A stretch of 64,000 bases of DNA from Aquarana catesbeiana. Taxonomy: Eukaryota; Chordata; Amphibia; Anura; Ranidae. Positions 47,026 to 58,341 of this stretch are shown here, one piece after another; position 1 is the stretch's first letter, and each line of letters opens with the position of its first letter. A model generated the notes under the pieces. The model had not been told where the DNA came from. It did no database searches and saw nothing but the letters and a program-made list of their open reading frames with translations. The translations under genes were made by a program, and so were the position numbers. The stretch is from positions 331,508,539 to 331,572,538 of the forward strand of contig NC_133328.1 in the NCBI RefSeq assembly GCF_042186555.1. Direction: 5' to 3'.

Positions 47026-48055
47026 ATGGATGGCTTCAATGACCACAACTTCCTCCCCCTGTTCATAGACAAATACAGGGAGCTGCCCTGTCTGTGGCAG
47101 GTGAGACACCCCCATTACAATAATAAACAAAAGAGGCAGGCAGCGCTGGAGAAACTGCTGGAGTTGGTGAAGCCGGTGGTCCCCACAGTAACCATCCCCT
47201 ATTTAAAAACCAAAATTGGTGGCCTGAGGAGCACTTATCTTAGGGAGCGCAAGAAGGTCACGGATTCCCAGAGGTCCGGAGCTGCAGCAGATGACGTTTA
47301 TGTCCCCAGGCTGTGGTACTATGAGAGACTGCGATTTCTGTCAGACCACACTGAAGTCAGGGAATCTCTCTCCACTCTTCCTTCCACTCTTCCTTCCACT
47401 CTTCCTTCCACCCCAGCTGAGGCTTCCGATGTCCAACCTGGGCCTTCCAGCCAGGAAGAAGTGGAGGAGCCCAGCTGGAGTCAGGTATAGCATTGTTCTA
47501 CTGATTTCTGGTCAATAAATAAATGATGTTTATTAGATGTTATTATTGATCACTAATTGCTGATTGAAAAAAGTGTTTTACATATTAATAGACAGTAGTG
47601 GGCACCCAAAATTGGGACAAGAATGAAAAATGCTGGGCTCAGAATGATAGTCTGTTATATTTGTTAACATTCAATTTGCAACAGTCATGAGGTGAAAATT
47701 GTGTGTAATTGATGAATAAAAAACTCAAACTATGTCCCTTTTTCATACACAGGAAGACCTCAGCCAGGAGGAGGTTGTGGAATGTGGCAGTCAGGGGGAG
47801 GCGGGGATTAGTGGCAGCCAGGAGGAGGCGGGGCTAAGTGTCAGCCAGGAGAAGCCTGGGACCAGTCGCAGCCTGACTGAATCACAGGTTCCTCCCCTCC
47901 GCCTTCCATATAAAAGAGCGAGGAAGGCGACTCCCATGCAGGATTCAGTGCTCAGGCTAACTTCAGTGCTCAGTCCCTCCGAGCCTTACCCACTCCTGAA
48001 GAGGCCTTTGCCTGCATGGCTGCCACCAAACTGCAGGGTAACGCCTCCTGTGTGA
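47026..48055 (+). CDS. MADF-domain protein of Harbinger, two coding exons
   Basis: ATG 47026 follows acceptor TGTCTTGCAG. Exon 47026-47484 (153 codons, phase 0, donor TCAG|GTATAG), next exon from 47753 (acceptor TACACAG). Residues 8-95 form a MADF (Myb/SANT-like) domain: FLPLFIDKYRELPCLWQVRH, QKRQAALEKLLELV, TIPYLKTKIGGLRSTYLRER, DDVYVPRLWYYERLRFL. Then a four-fold TLPS repeat and acidic/Ser repeats (SQEE). The downstream frame runs to a stop at 48055, but an alternative frame at 47996-48079 reads PEEAFACMAATKLQ to TAA, resembling the usual C-terminal helix, so a late frameshift is likely. Probable partner of the transposase in DNA binding. Confidence 0.78.
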
Positions 48056-48089
48056 GCAACTTATTTATAAAGTCCTAACTAAGGGGGTG

Positions 48090-48470
48090 AGTGGGGAACT
48101 AACACCCAAGACCGACGTGATTGAGTTGGACCATCCTCCTCCTCCTGCTGCCACAACTCCACCACCAGAGCCACCGCGTGGAAGGAAGCGTGGAAGGAAG
48201 ACAAGAGAGTGATGACCCTGGGTTCAGTCTGGTCTGACAAAGGCTGCAGTCTCTCGTATGACCACAGCCTGGGGACACAGATGTCATCTGCTGCTTTCCG
48301 GATCTCTGGGACTTCTAGACCAGACTGCACTCCCTTAGATAAGGACTCCTCAGGCCACCAATTTTGCTTAAAAATAATTGATGTCTGCCCTGGGGGTCCA
48401 AGGTTTCGCCAATTTCTGCAGTTTCTCCAGCGTTGCCTCCCTCTTTGTTTAGTTGTGAGCCCTTAATAAA
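48090..48470 (-). pseudogene. Reversed partial copy of the MADF exon
   Basis: On the minus strand it repeats the MADF exon from NKQRGRQRWRN-like sequence to DDICVPRLWSYERLQPLSDQ (compare DDVYVPRLWYYERLRFLSDH at about 47293-47350), with frameshifts and indels. It sits in inverted orientation about 600 bp after the MADF gene, within the same element. Confidence 0.8.
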
Positions 48471-49254
48471 AGTTTTTTTTTGGGAAATTATACTCTCCTG
48501 TGTGTGTTTTCATCCAAAAAGGACAGTTTGTTGGTGACGATTCAGGTACATTTCTAACATAAAATGTGAAATTAACAAGGGACAACAACACCAAACAATC
48601 TCCTACAGATTAAATAGAACAACATATCAATGGTGTTGTGGTAACTTGACACAAAAAACACACACAAAAATTTTCTGGAGTACAAATAAAAATCTCCCAA
48701 AAAAAAAAAATCAGCCTTGAAAAAATACAAACCAAAAAAAAAAACGAATCTGCCTTAAAACCAAAAAAAAAAAAAAAACAACACCAAAATAATGTTGTCA
48801 GATGTGACAAATCAAAATATGTTGAGGGAATCCCGATAAATAGTAAAGAAATAAGTTTGTGAGAAGTCTGTGTGAATATGAGCAGCAAAAATACTTAATT
48901 CTTGTCACATTATAAAGAAGAAGAGAGTGCGCTGTATTAAACCATTTTTAACATTGCAGCGTGATGAAAGTGCTGTATCCATTGCGAACGCTAATTTTAC
49001 CAGACCGAGCTGTTCCGTTTCGGAATTTCTTCTGAGCATGCGTGGCACTTTGTGCGTCGGAACAGGCCACACATGGTTGGAATTGATGCGATCGGATTTT
49101 GTTGTCGGAAAATTTTATAGCCTGCTCTCAAACTTTGTGTGTCGGAAAATCCGATGGAAAATGTCCGATGGAGCCCACACACAGTCAGAATGTCAGACAA
49201 CACGCTCCGATCGGACATTTTCCCATCAGAAAATACAACCGTGTGTACGGGGCA

Positions 49255-51565
49255 TTTCAATGTAAAGAATGATTTTCTGTTAAAAAACTTGTATTTTTAG
49301 AACTAAAACTGCATTGCTTTTAAAACATTCAAAAGTTGAGACCTAGCAACTTATAACTCATTCAAATGCTAAACTGTAAGTCTCTAAAGTGCAAGAATGA
49401 TTCAATTTGTGTGCATAATAACAATAAAAAAACATTGTCGAATAGTTCAAATTTTCACTAATATTAAAATGTTTACTCCTCTCAGCTTTATCCATTTGGA
49501 TTACACAACATTGCTGGCATATTATTACACCTAATATGTGTATCAAACAGGCGCAGAAGAAATATGCACACTTATTAATTGTGAAACATTTCCAAGAATA
49601 TTTTATTAGAGACAATTTTCCATTTTATGGACCCATAAGTCAGTCTAAAATGGAAACTGAGAAACACATAAGAATAAGTAGCAGTGGAACTGTGCAAAAC
49701 TGAGATCTGCAGGATGCACAGTAAAACTGTTTTATTATATATGCAATAAAACAATACAGCATTTAAGAATGAGCAACATGGAAAACAAAACCATAAAGTT
49801 TTATGATGCAGATCATGACAACTCAATAATAAGATCCCAATTACAAAAAAATGAATGCTATAAAACAGACAAATACAATATTAATGTTTATTCCAAAGTA
49901 TTACGTTGTCAGCAGCATGCTACTCTAAACAACCCCTTTTGTAAAGTGAGATTAAGCTAAGTGCATAAGAAAACATTTTCCTGCAGTTGCATCATTAGTT
50001 TTTGGACATATAATCCAGTGAGAGCATATTTACTACAAGTACAAGCCTTGCAGGATGATTTTGTCTCTGAAAGCATTTACAAAGTCTGTGCATCCTTTTA
50101 GTAGTGCACCAAGAGACTAATACACATCAAAGTGTACCAACCAACCTTGATTAAAATTATTGGAGCATAAACCCCTGGTCATTGCTTTCCATTTTTGCAC
50201 ACATTTTTGCAGTAATAAATGAAACGAGGTTTCTAAAATGTAAATGTGCTAGAGTTAAAAGGAAAAGAGCACTAAACAGTAAAAAACATGCTACTATCAG
50301 ATGTTAAAAGTGTATTGTAAAACTATAGCGTGTCAAATTACTTTCGATTTAATGAATATATATTATACCTACAAGGGTATGACTAGCAATATTTATGATT
50401 AGGTTTAGGTCATCAAACTTGAATAACACTTTTTTTCCATGACAAATTCTATTTCTGCAACACCAACCTTCCTTGCAATAGCAAGCAAGGTATAAAAAAT
50501 ATGCAGTAAAAGTGGAATATATATATTGCACATGTGCAGTATATTTTGTGTATATATTTTAAATGTTACCCAATCCTGCAAAGCTTGTTCACACCAGCAA
50601 AGCCAAAAAAAATTGCAGGCATTTATTAACAGTTATTCGTGTAAATTAAAAGTGCAGTTCCTGGGCAACAGCCAATATATGTGTGTGATTTGGGTTGGTT
50701 TGTCAAAGAAAATTTAGGAGAGGTGACAATGTTGTTTCTTGATAGATACGGTGCAGTAAGTAAGCGTTGTCACCCTAGGACAGATAATATGTTACTGCTG
50801 GTAAGAGGAAATATTACATTTTTGGATTCAGTTTTAAATAATAATATTATTAATATTTGCTTTAGAGCATAGTTTTTATATTGCCTTGTTTTCTTTTTCT
50901 CTGCTCTGAGATAAGTATTTGCAGGAACCTTTTTATGCCTAAACTTTAACACTGTTGTTATTTTAGAAATGTTATAGGCCAGTCAGGTTCATTTGGATTT
51001 ACATGGGCAAATACTTTTTGTAGTTAGAAATCCATAATTCTATTAGGAATGCCAAAAATGTAAATAATAAAGACACCATATATTTCTAAGGAGGTGATGA
51101 GACTAAGTCCCCTAACAAAAACATAAATGGAGATGATGCTTTCTTTTTTTTTTTTTTTTTTTTTTTTTACGTTGTGAGACTGCACTGTTCCTCATAACTA
51201 ATTGTTATTTTCTGGTCTTCTGATTCTGTATAGCATAGTAAGTCTGTCAAGCATCCACCATCTCAAAAATGTATTTTACACTATCAGAAACACACTTAAA
51301 AAGTATTTCTTTTACAAATGCACATAGTAATAAACACTACAGCCTATGATGATATATGGTATTTAGTGTATGCGAGTGCAGTTCTAAAATGTGTACAAGG
51401 TCAGATGTGGTTTTCCCTTTGGTTGCATATGTTTAACATGGAGAACAGAGATAAGGTTGCAAAGGTTGCAAAAAGGGGAAAAAAAACTGCGCTACGGTGA
51501 AGTAAACAAACAATATCAATTAAAGCTGCAATTCATCTATTGTAACACAAACACAGTAAAATCAA
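49255..51565. other. AT-rich intronic sequence; T-run at 51144-51168
   Basis: No gene or repeat family recognised over 2.3 kb except a poly-T tract of about 25. Confidence 0.5.
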
Positions 51566-52319
51566 ATGAGAAAAAGGGGGGGTTGAATCGCGCTAGAAAG
51601 GATTAGCGATCATACACATCGTCCAGCCCCTGGACGATGTGACTCTATCACGAAACGCTGCGTAGGGCAGAGCGACATGTTCTCGTCACCTCCCATTGCT
51701 GCTGTTGTTTCCAGTAGGACGGGCTGTCTGTGAGCTCTCGGCCGGTGCTCCAGACTACACTAAGCGCCTACTATTGTCTACTAGCATGTGAATTTAATTC
51801 TTTTATTTATTTTAATAAAGTCGACAATTTTACACTATATGGAGCCTTTCTATTTTTCATGCCATATCCGTAATGCTGTGGGCTGATGTCTGAGTACCTG
51901 TCAGTGTGAACATCCCTAGTATGGTACCAAGGTCTCTGATGTTTCATCTCAGTATAAGGCTTCTGGTCCATTGGTTGTGGTTCGAACCAATATTGACAAA
52001 CAGCTCTCTCTGATCCTCTGTAACGGGGGATCATGAGATTCTGGTAAGCGGCCAGTCTCATTTACGGTGGTGGAACAAGCACTTTTTTCTTCTCACAGCA
52101 AGATTTTATGTTCTTTGGAACTTTGAGTTTTTTATATTTTATTTTTTACATCACTTGGGTGATTCACATTCTTTGATTATCAATTTGTTAGTATGTTTTG
52201 AATTTCATGTTTAATGCACCAATGGGGATCCTTTCACCCACCCTTTAATATTTGGTTTGGCGATGATGTGTATGATCGCTAATCCTTTTTAGCGCGATTC
52301 AACCCCCCCTTTTTCTCAT
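51566..52319. mobile_element. Non-coding element with 55-bp terminal inverted repeats and a hammerhead-like motif
   Basis: ATGAGAAAAAGGGGGGGTTG...CATACACATC at 51566-51620 is matched by its complement at 52265-52319 with one mismatch. Inside are a perfect hairpin ATCGTCCAG-CCCC-CTGGACGAT type, a hammerhead-like fold (51626-51668), and AATAAAGTCGACAATTTTAC followed by ACTATATGGAGCC, which resembles PLE 3' tails. No coding capacity. No clear target duplication. Confidence 0.7.
51626..51668 (+). ncRNA. Hammerhead-like motif in a non-coding element
   Basis: Stem I GCCC (51626-51629) with GGGC (51665-51668); core CUGGACGA (51630-51637), which is CUGACGA with one extra G; stem II GUGA (51639-51642) with UCAC (51648-51651); GAAA (51652-51655); stem III A-U and C-G around GCTGC; GUA (51662-51664) at the cleavage position. 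Confidence 0.5.
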
Positions 52320-53379
52320 GCAATTTGTTCTAACCAAGGTTTACAGATGAATCAACCAAATTTTGATTTGCATGCACAAATTTAATGTGTGATTTTGCTG
52401 GGTCAAAACCTTTTATAACCAAAATACACTGCATGGTCTTTGAACCATGGTCTGTAGGCTCAGAAGGGACAATATTGAGGGAAATTGCATTGGCCTGACT
52501 CCTCACTATAAAGGGGGGGGCTCAAAAACAACATACTTATAATGTATGTTGGAGCTGTTAGGTAGAGGATAGGGGAGCTAAAAAAACTGTATATGTAAAG
52601 CTTAGGGAGAGCTGTACTAAACTGTACTATTTTATGCTATGGATTACAATGGTGGGATATATTGTCATGTATGTCGCAGATTTATTCACATGACCCATTG
52701 TTAATTTGAATATACTACTGCTAGGTACATGTTTGTGCACGCCCAAAAAATATAACCCCTGCGGAGGAGACTTTCCTCACAATATTCAAGAGAGTGGCAG
52801 AGTGAGAGAGGCTACCTGAGGCAAATGGGCTGAAGTCATTGTTCTTTCCAGAAAAGTGTATTTCCACTAAAGTGCTACAGCAACACCCAAAACTTAAGGG
52901 ACAGACCCTGGCTTATCTGAGGTAATGGGGGATATAAGGGAACAACACACCTAGGAATTCAACATGAATAGGCTGGTGAGGTCCCAAATGTACAGCCTTA
53001 AACATTTCACCCAAAAGTGGTTACACATCAGACCAAATTGTGGATAAAGTTGCTCTGACCACTGTGGAAAATCTACAGGATGCAATCCCCAAAATTCAAG
53101 TCACAGGAGCCAAAGGATCACCAATTATAGTAAGACCACTCCTGCTACTAATGGTGCAAAGAAGGTACCAAAGGACAGAGCAAACCCAGATGCTTAACCT
53201 GTGAGGATGTATAAGCATAAGCCAATTTTGCTACTGAAGATCTGAGGTCACATAATGAGCTGAACATGTCTAGAACTGGTTCACATGGCTGCTAGTTGCC
53301 TGCTGTCTTAAAACCATGGAATGTTGTCCAGCCTGATGTATGTCCTGGTTCACTAAGGCAGCATGTTCTGAACATCAGA
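52320..53379. other. Possible 5' part of a decayed Gypsy element
   Basis: No frame can be assigned. From about 52790 on it may be gag-like sequence of the Gypsy element whose protease starts near 53385, but I see no diagnostic motif. Confidence 0.3.
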
Positions 53380-53730
53380 GTGAGGAGAATGAAAGACAGC
53401 TTTGTGCCATTAGGATGAATGGCTATGAAGAGATGACCTTGCTGGCCACTGGTTGTCTGGTGACTGTTGTGCATGCCAGTCTGGTTAAACCAATGAAGAT
53501 TCCAAGAACTAATCCACTGCTCTACTGACCATTAGGATCACTTGTGGAACCTGGGATCTTGAAGTTTGAGTGGTAAAGACTTTATTGAACAGTGCAATAT
53601 TGGGGTGTGATTTTCCTTTCTTCTGGGACTTAAGGTAAAAGTTAATAAGGGCGTGAAAGAACCATGTGCCCAAACCAGTATTCAATCACAGCATCCTTAA
53701 ATCTCTTGAAGCTGATTCCCAGATAATGTT

Positions 53731-53769
<39 letters not shown>

Positions 53770-54357
53770 ACCCCTAGCAAGGCAGAACGTTTTCAATTAG
53801 AGGTGTTGGCAGCGGAAGCAGAGAAAGCAGAGAAAGCCATTCAGAGATAGACTTGCCTGATTTGCACTTATCACTGGATAACTTTGAAAAAGCTTAGTTA
53901 ATGGACCTCACCCTAAGCTTCCCCAGGGAGGAGGTAAAAGTCATTAATTGGGTGCCTCATGAGCTGGGAGCTAATACAAATTTTCCACAATTTATCCATG
54001 GAAAATTACCTGTTGTATTCAGTGGATGAGGTGTGGGGAGTAGTAGTCAACCAACTTGTCATTACACAGCCCCATTTATTGGTTTGGCTCATTTACATAT
54101 CTTAGGAGGACATTTTTTGGAAGTGATGAAACCAAAGATCAGGTATTGAAATGTTTTTGTTTTTTGTTTTTCTGGCCAACACTACACAAGGATCTGTAAG
54201 TGTATTGTGACAACTGTCCTGTATGTCAGATCCCTGCCATAGCCTCCCATGTTAGTACCCCAAGCTATTATTAAAGTGCTTATGCCTTGGATTTCCATGG
54301 ATTCTGAGAATCACCTGGACAAGTCTGCTAGGGGAAAGCAGCATATTCTTATGCACT
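53380..54357 (+). pseudogene. Decayed Gypsy (Ty3) pol: protease and integrase zinc finger
   Basis: 53385-53520 reads a retropepsin-like MNGYEEMTLLATGCLVTVVH, where the catalytic DTG/DSG is ATG. RT is missing or unreadable. 54060-54245 reads the integrase H2C2 finger: GLAHLHILGGHF, then FW..LHKDL and CDNCPVCQ. It stops at 54357 where the retrovirus inserted and continues at 63628. Confidence 0.6.
53731..53769. repeat. (GTA)n microsatellite
   Basis: Thirteen GTA units inside the Gypsy remnant. Confidence 0.95.
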
Positions 54358-54376
54358 TGTGAAGGAATGTAATGTA

Positions 54377-54415
<39 letters not shown>

Positions 54416-54432
54416 CTGAAAATGTCTATTTT

Positions 54433-55634
54433 CCTTGTCAAAAGAAGTTTATTGAGTATACAATGTTATAAAGATACATAAAAGTAAGTTTACAAGGATC
54501 TATAAATTAAGCTCATTGTTTTACAGTAGGGTTTATATAGGTAAATATCATGAAATTTCAAATATTAAACATTGGGTTCACGTAAACCTAAATTAAAGAT
54601 ATATATCATTTCCTTAGTTACTTTTGTAGGTATTTAAATGATTTATACCTACTATACATATTGTTTACAAGTAGAGTGTATATAGGTCAAATAAATTCTG
54701 ATAATGAGCTTTAATCGTAAGGTGGAGAAAAGGAAAGAGAAAGAAGAAAAAGGGTAGAAAGGTAGAGGTATGGTCCACAAGGTTGTCCCGCTCGTCAGTT
54801 TATTATTCTTTTTAGTTCTCTTTGAAGCCTTAGAATGGGTGTCTCTGTAAGTCATTTAATCTGTTACCATGGCAACAGGACAGAGTCATTGAAGTTTGAC
54901 AGGAACTGTTGTTTTATCCAAGGATGCCAAAGTTTTTCAAATTTTGGAATTTGATTTTGATCGATGGCTACCATCTTAGCATGGGACATTGTATTATTCA
55001 TTCTGTGAATTGTTTCTGCTAGTACCAATGTAGGAGATTTCCATGCCTTGGCCACTGTTTGTTTTGCAGCCGTTATTAGTTGGATCATAAGTTTGAATTG
55101 AGAGAGTGTTAACCATTCCGGTTTTAGATTAAGTAAAGTTAAACATGGATCTGGTTGTATTATTTTTTTAAATATTTTAGATGCAATCACGAAGACTTCC
55201 TTCCAGAAGGTTTGGATTACTGGGCACGTCCACCATATGTGTAAAAATGTGCCTATTTCTGGGCATCCTCGAAAACAAAGAGTTGAGGTATTAGGTGAAT
55301 ATTTTGCCACTCTAGCGGGTACAAGGTACCAGCGAGTTAGGACTTTATAATTTGTCTCCAGTGCTAAGATGTTGGGTGAAGATTACTTAGATGTGAGCCA
55401 TATGTTAGACCAGTCCGTGTCTTCTAAAGTTCGTCCCAGGTCCTCCTCCCACCTCTGAACGTAAGAGGGTCTATTAAGATTTGCTACTCCATATAATTGA
55501 TTATAAAGTGATGAAATTGTACCTTTAGCAAATGGATCTTTTGTACAGATTGATTCAAAAATGGATAATTGGGATAATGGTGTATCCCCCTTTAGGAATG
55601 GTGTATAGAAATTTTTGATTTGGAGATATCTAAA
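54433..55634 (-). mobile_element. 5'-truncated L1 LINE, copy 2, with 15-bp target duplication
   Basis: GAAAATGTCTATTTT flanks it at 54418-54432 and 55635-55649. It lies inside the 5' LTR. The 3' end (left) begins CCTTGTCAAAAG, like copy 1, and has no poly(A). Confidence 0.92.
54864..55634 (-). pseudogene. L1 ORF2 C-terminal fragment, copy 2
   Basis: One frame with a single stop at 55383-55385. It contains LQIKNFYTPFLKG, NLNRPSYVQRWEEDLGRTL and, after the stop, TRWYLVPARVAKYSPN and the Cys segment CFRGCPEIGTFLHIWWTCP. Same domain as copy 1 at 4040-4927 but a different subfamily by sequence. RT and endonuclease absent. Confidence 0.82.
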
Positions 55635-56054
55635 GAAAATGTCTATTTTCTTATGTGCATACATATTTTTCTCCTTACTCATTATATAAGTATACAGATT
55701 AGCTCTGTTCCTATATTTTCTCAAGATGGCGGGTACCCCCTGCATCCCACACATCAGAAGAACGCGGAACTGAAGATAAAACCAAGATCAGCCAGACCTC
55801 GTTATGAAGATTCTCCATTTTCTTTTTCTATCTTAACCAATGAGATGTACCTATTAGACTAACATAGCAATGACGTATTTGTGTGTATAAAACATTAACA
55901 CCGCCTTGAATAAATTAGAAGTGTAAGAAGTAACGGAGCTGAGCGTGTCTCAGAGTGTTTACTTTTATATGCATGCATATCAACACTTTCAAATTAGAGA
56001 CAGCAGCAGATAACCTTGGGCTCGATTGGAGCTCTTAATCATTTCCATAACAGA

Positions 56055-56072
56055 TGGTGCCGAAACCCGGGA
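56055..56072 (+). other. Primer binding site, tRNA-Phe
   Basis: TGGTGCCGAAACCCGGGA, two bases after the LTR, is complementary to the 3' end of vertebrate tRNA-Phe (CCCGGGTTTCGGCACCA). Confidence 0.9.
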
Positions 56073-56999
56073 CCTCAGGCTACAGTCGAAGTTATACCGC
56101 GACAAGCATTCGGGCGTTAATCGATTGATGAGAGTGGGGTTTGCGCAGCCCTAACAGTACCGGTAAGTTTGATTTATATTCTTACCACTGTACGACTTTC
56201 TTATCTTTCGGTTGACGGCTGGATTCTGTCGGTATGCTGAGACTGTCTTAGAGGCAGGTATTTCCTCGCCTGAGGTTGTTTTAACAAACCTGTCAATGGG
56301 TTTCTGCTGACTGTATTTGTTCACTGTCTGCCATTCTTTGGGCTACGAAACTCAGCAGTCTAAAAGTGCTACATGTGTGTTCTCATCTCCAGACGAGCTG
56401 TCGGCTTCTGGAATGAGATGGGTTATTGTAGCAGTCGGTTATAGACGGGTTACTCTGGGTTCATCGAATCTTTGAGGGTTATCTCAGCTGCTGGCTTTGC
56501 AGTCTGAAAGTGTTACAGAAGTCTCACCCCAAGACGAGTTGTCGGCCTCTTGGTGTAGAGCTGGAAAAAAAAAAAAAACGTTTATAAACGGGTTTATTTT
56601 TGCAGGGTAGTCTGCCCTTGTGGTTATCTTAGCCTGCTGAAATTTTGCAGTTCGAAGAGTGGCAGGTGTAATGTCCTGTCGTGAGTGTATTTGTGGTTTA
56701 CTGTTTGCTATACACGAGAGGGGTTGGGGACTGGTTAAGGTCGGAGGGGGGGCTGCCCGGGGGATCTGTTAGGTCGCGGGCCGTTGCTCCTCACTACCCC
56801 TGACGTGTTTGTTCTTGTTCTGAGATTAACCGTACATTACAGGGTTATAGCAAACAGTAGAAGCTAGGAGCGCAGTATGTACTCCCACCGAAGGAATTTG
56901 TTGATAAGAACACTGAGAAAAAATATTAACCCCTTGGTTGTATGTATTCTCCTCTCAAGCCGTTAGTCGAGAAACAGAAAGTGATATTGTAAAGAAGGA
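56073..56999 (+). other. Retroviral leader
   Basis: Untranslated region between primer site and gag with two imperfect copies of a block containing GACGAGNTGTCGGC, and an A-run at 56563-56578. Packaging signals would lie here; none is identified. Confidence 0.5.
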
Positions 57000-58341
57000 G
57001 AGAAGAAGATGTTGAAATAGTTAACAAAGTTGAAAGAAGTGGCGAAAGTTATGTTGCTGAAGAAACAGGGAGAAAAATCCTGTGTGATAAAGAAAATTGG
57101 ATAAAGGAAGTTAAGAAAGATGGCGATTGTATTATGTATGTGTATCACAGAGCTGATGATATGTTGGAACTTGAAACAAAGGAGGGGAGGGACAGCACTG
57201 CCCTCCGTCTAACAACCACTCCTTTCTCACCACCCAAGCACAACCCACTGTGACAACTCAGCCCGGCGGCCATCTTAGTGCACCCATGCCTTCACTTTCT
57301 ACCCAGTCCAGTGCACTTCCTGCCGGCGGCCATCTTGGTACACCCAGTAAGCTTAAACAGCCTGTACCCAGCCCTCCCTGTTTTAAACCAAGATGGTTCA
57401 TACCACACACCTGTCTTCCCCAATACAGGAGCATCACATTCCCAGGCCGGATATGTTAATGATGAAGAAGCATCTGAGTGGGAAGCCCAACAGCAGGCAG
57501 CAAAGCCACCCACTGATTTAACCCCCAATCCGGCTCCAGACTCTCAGTTCCGAGAGGATCTCAAACACATGCTGGCAACCGTAAGGAACAGTGCTTCTTG
57601 CCAGCCCCCGCCCCAACAACAGTCTCGGTTACCAGAAGGGGCACCAGTGATGTGTGTCGCTTTTACTCTATCACAAGCAGCGGCCTTAGTGACAAGTCTG
57701 CCTGACCCAGAGAAGCAGCCAATTCCCTTCTACCACAGGATAGTGCAGATACAAGAAACTTACTCAGCTGCCTGGAGAGACTTGATCAGCCTATGCCAAA
57801 TCAAAGCAGGATATGTCTTTTGGCCAGTCATGCAGATGGCCTTCAATGATGCCTGCCTGACAAGTGCCACTTCCTACACCTCAGGCGTGGAGTTCTGTGC
57901 ACAACTCCACGACTGGGCAAAGGAGAAGTTGACGGATCAGACCACCACAATCCAAGATATTACCCAAGATAAAGGGGAGTCTGTGAAGAAGTATCATGCT
58001 AGACTCATAAAGGCACACACACACACACGTTATCAACTGCTTTTGTTTCAGGGCTCAGAGAGGATATCAGAAAAGGCCTGATGGTGGCCCGCCCTGAATA
58101 CCACTCAATGAAAATGTCTGATTTATTGTTGGTGACCAGAGGTATAGAAAATCAAAAAGGTAAAAAACCAACGCCCCTCATGGTAACCCATGACGAAGAT
58201 CCCGCCTACACTAGTCCACCACCACTGCCCAATACCAGGGAAAGGATCACCTGTTACAACTGTGGGAAACAGGGTCACTTCAGAAAAGAATGCAGAGCCC
58301 CAAGATGTCCCAGACGAAAAACCTACCACTTTCCTCATTGA
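57000..58341 (+). pseudogene. Retroviral gag, broken
   Basis: The matrix part before 57250 has stops. Capsid reads well in 57278-58060 (for example FTLSQAAALVTSLPDPEKQ and WRDLISLCQIKAGYVF). The frame shifts around a CACACACACA run at about 58014-58027, where slippage of the repeat is a likely cause. The nucleocapsid continues in the next frame and has one CCHC knuckle, CYNCGKQGHFRKEC, near 58250. Structural role only; not functional as it stands. Confidence 0.83.

Larger units (their letters stand above)
42078..49254 (+). mobile_element. Harbinger (PIF/Harbinger) transposon with three genes, 7177 bp
   Basis: The ends are TGCCCCGTACACACGGTCGG (42078) and CAACCGTGTGTACGGGGCA (to 49254), which pair over at least 18 bp. 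The next 100-150 bp on both sides repeat CCGACAACAAAATCC/TTTTGTTGTCGGAAAA blocks. Left flank TAA, right flank TTT, so the usual 3-bp TWA duplication is not intact. Inside: transposase (+), trihelix gene (-), MADF gene (+), and a reversed partial MADF copy. The fragment at 31825 is a MITE of this family. Confidence 0.92.
54358..56052 (+). repeat. 5' LTR, interrupted by an L1
   Basis: LTR sequence 54358-54432 and 55635-56052. TATAAAA at 55886-55892 and AATAAA at 55909-55914 mark the U3/R region. It begins with an expanded TAA run (about 54377-54415), shorter in the 3' LTR. Outside that run it differs from the 3' LTR by one base (C at about 55761, T there). Confidence 0.92.

Noticed and set aside
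48079..48330. Independent gene on the minus strand of Harbinger
   Set aside because: It aligns with the MADF exon at 47290-47350 and has frame breaks, so it is a reversed partial duplicate.
42076..49257. Harbinger target duplication TAA
   Set aside because: TAA is at the left edge but the right edge reads TTT, so the duplication cannot be claimed.
49358..50952. Open frames of 60-90 codons on both strands
   Set aside because: Expected by chance in AT-rich sequence. No start context, domain or neighbour supports them.
55635..55754. N-terminal extension of the second L1 frame (begins MCGMQGVPAILRK)
   Set aside because: That part is antisense LTR sequence, also present at 63077-63325, fused by chance to the L1 frame at the insertion point.
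55620..55862. Plus-strand open frame in the LTR, repeated at 63224-63433
   Set aside because: Non-coding LTR sequence; its repetition only reflects the two LTRs.
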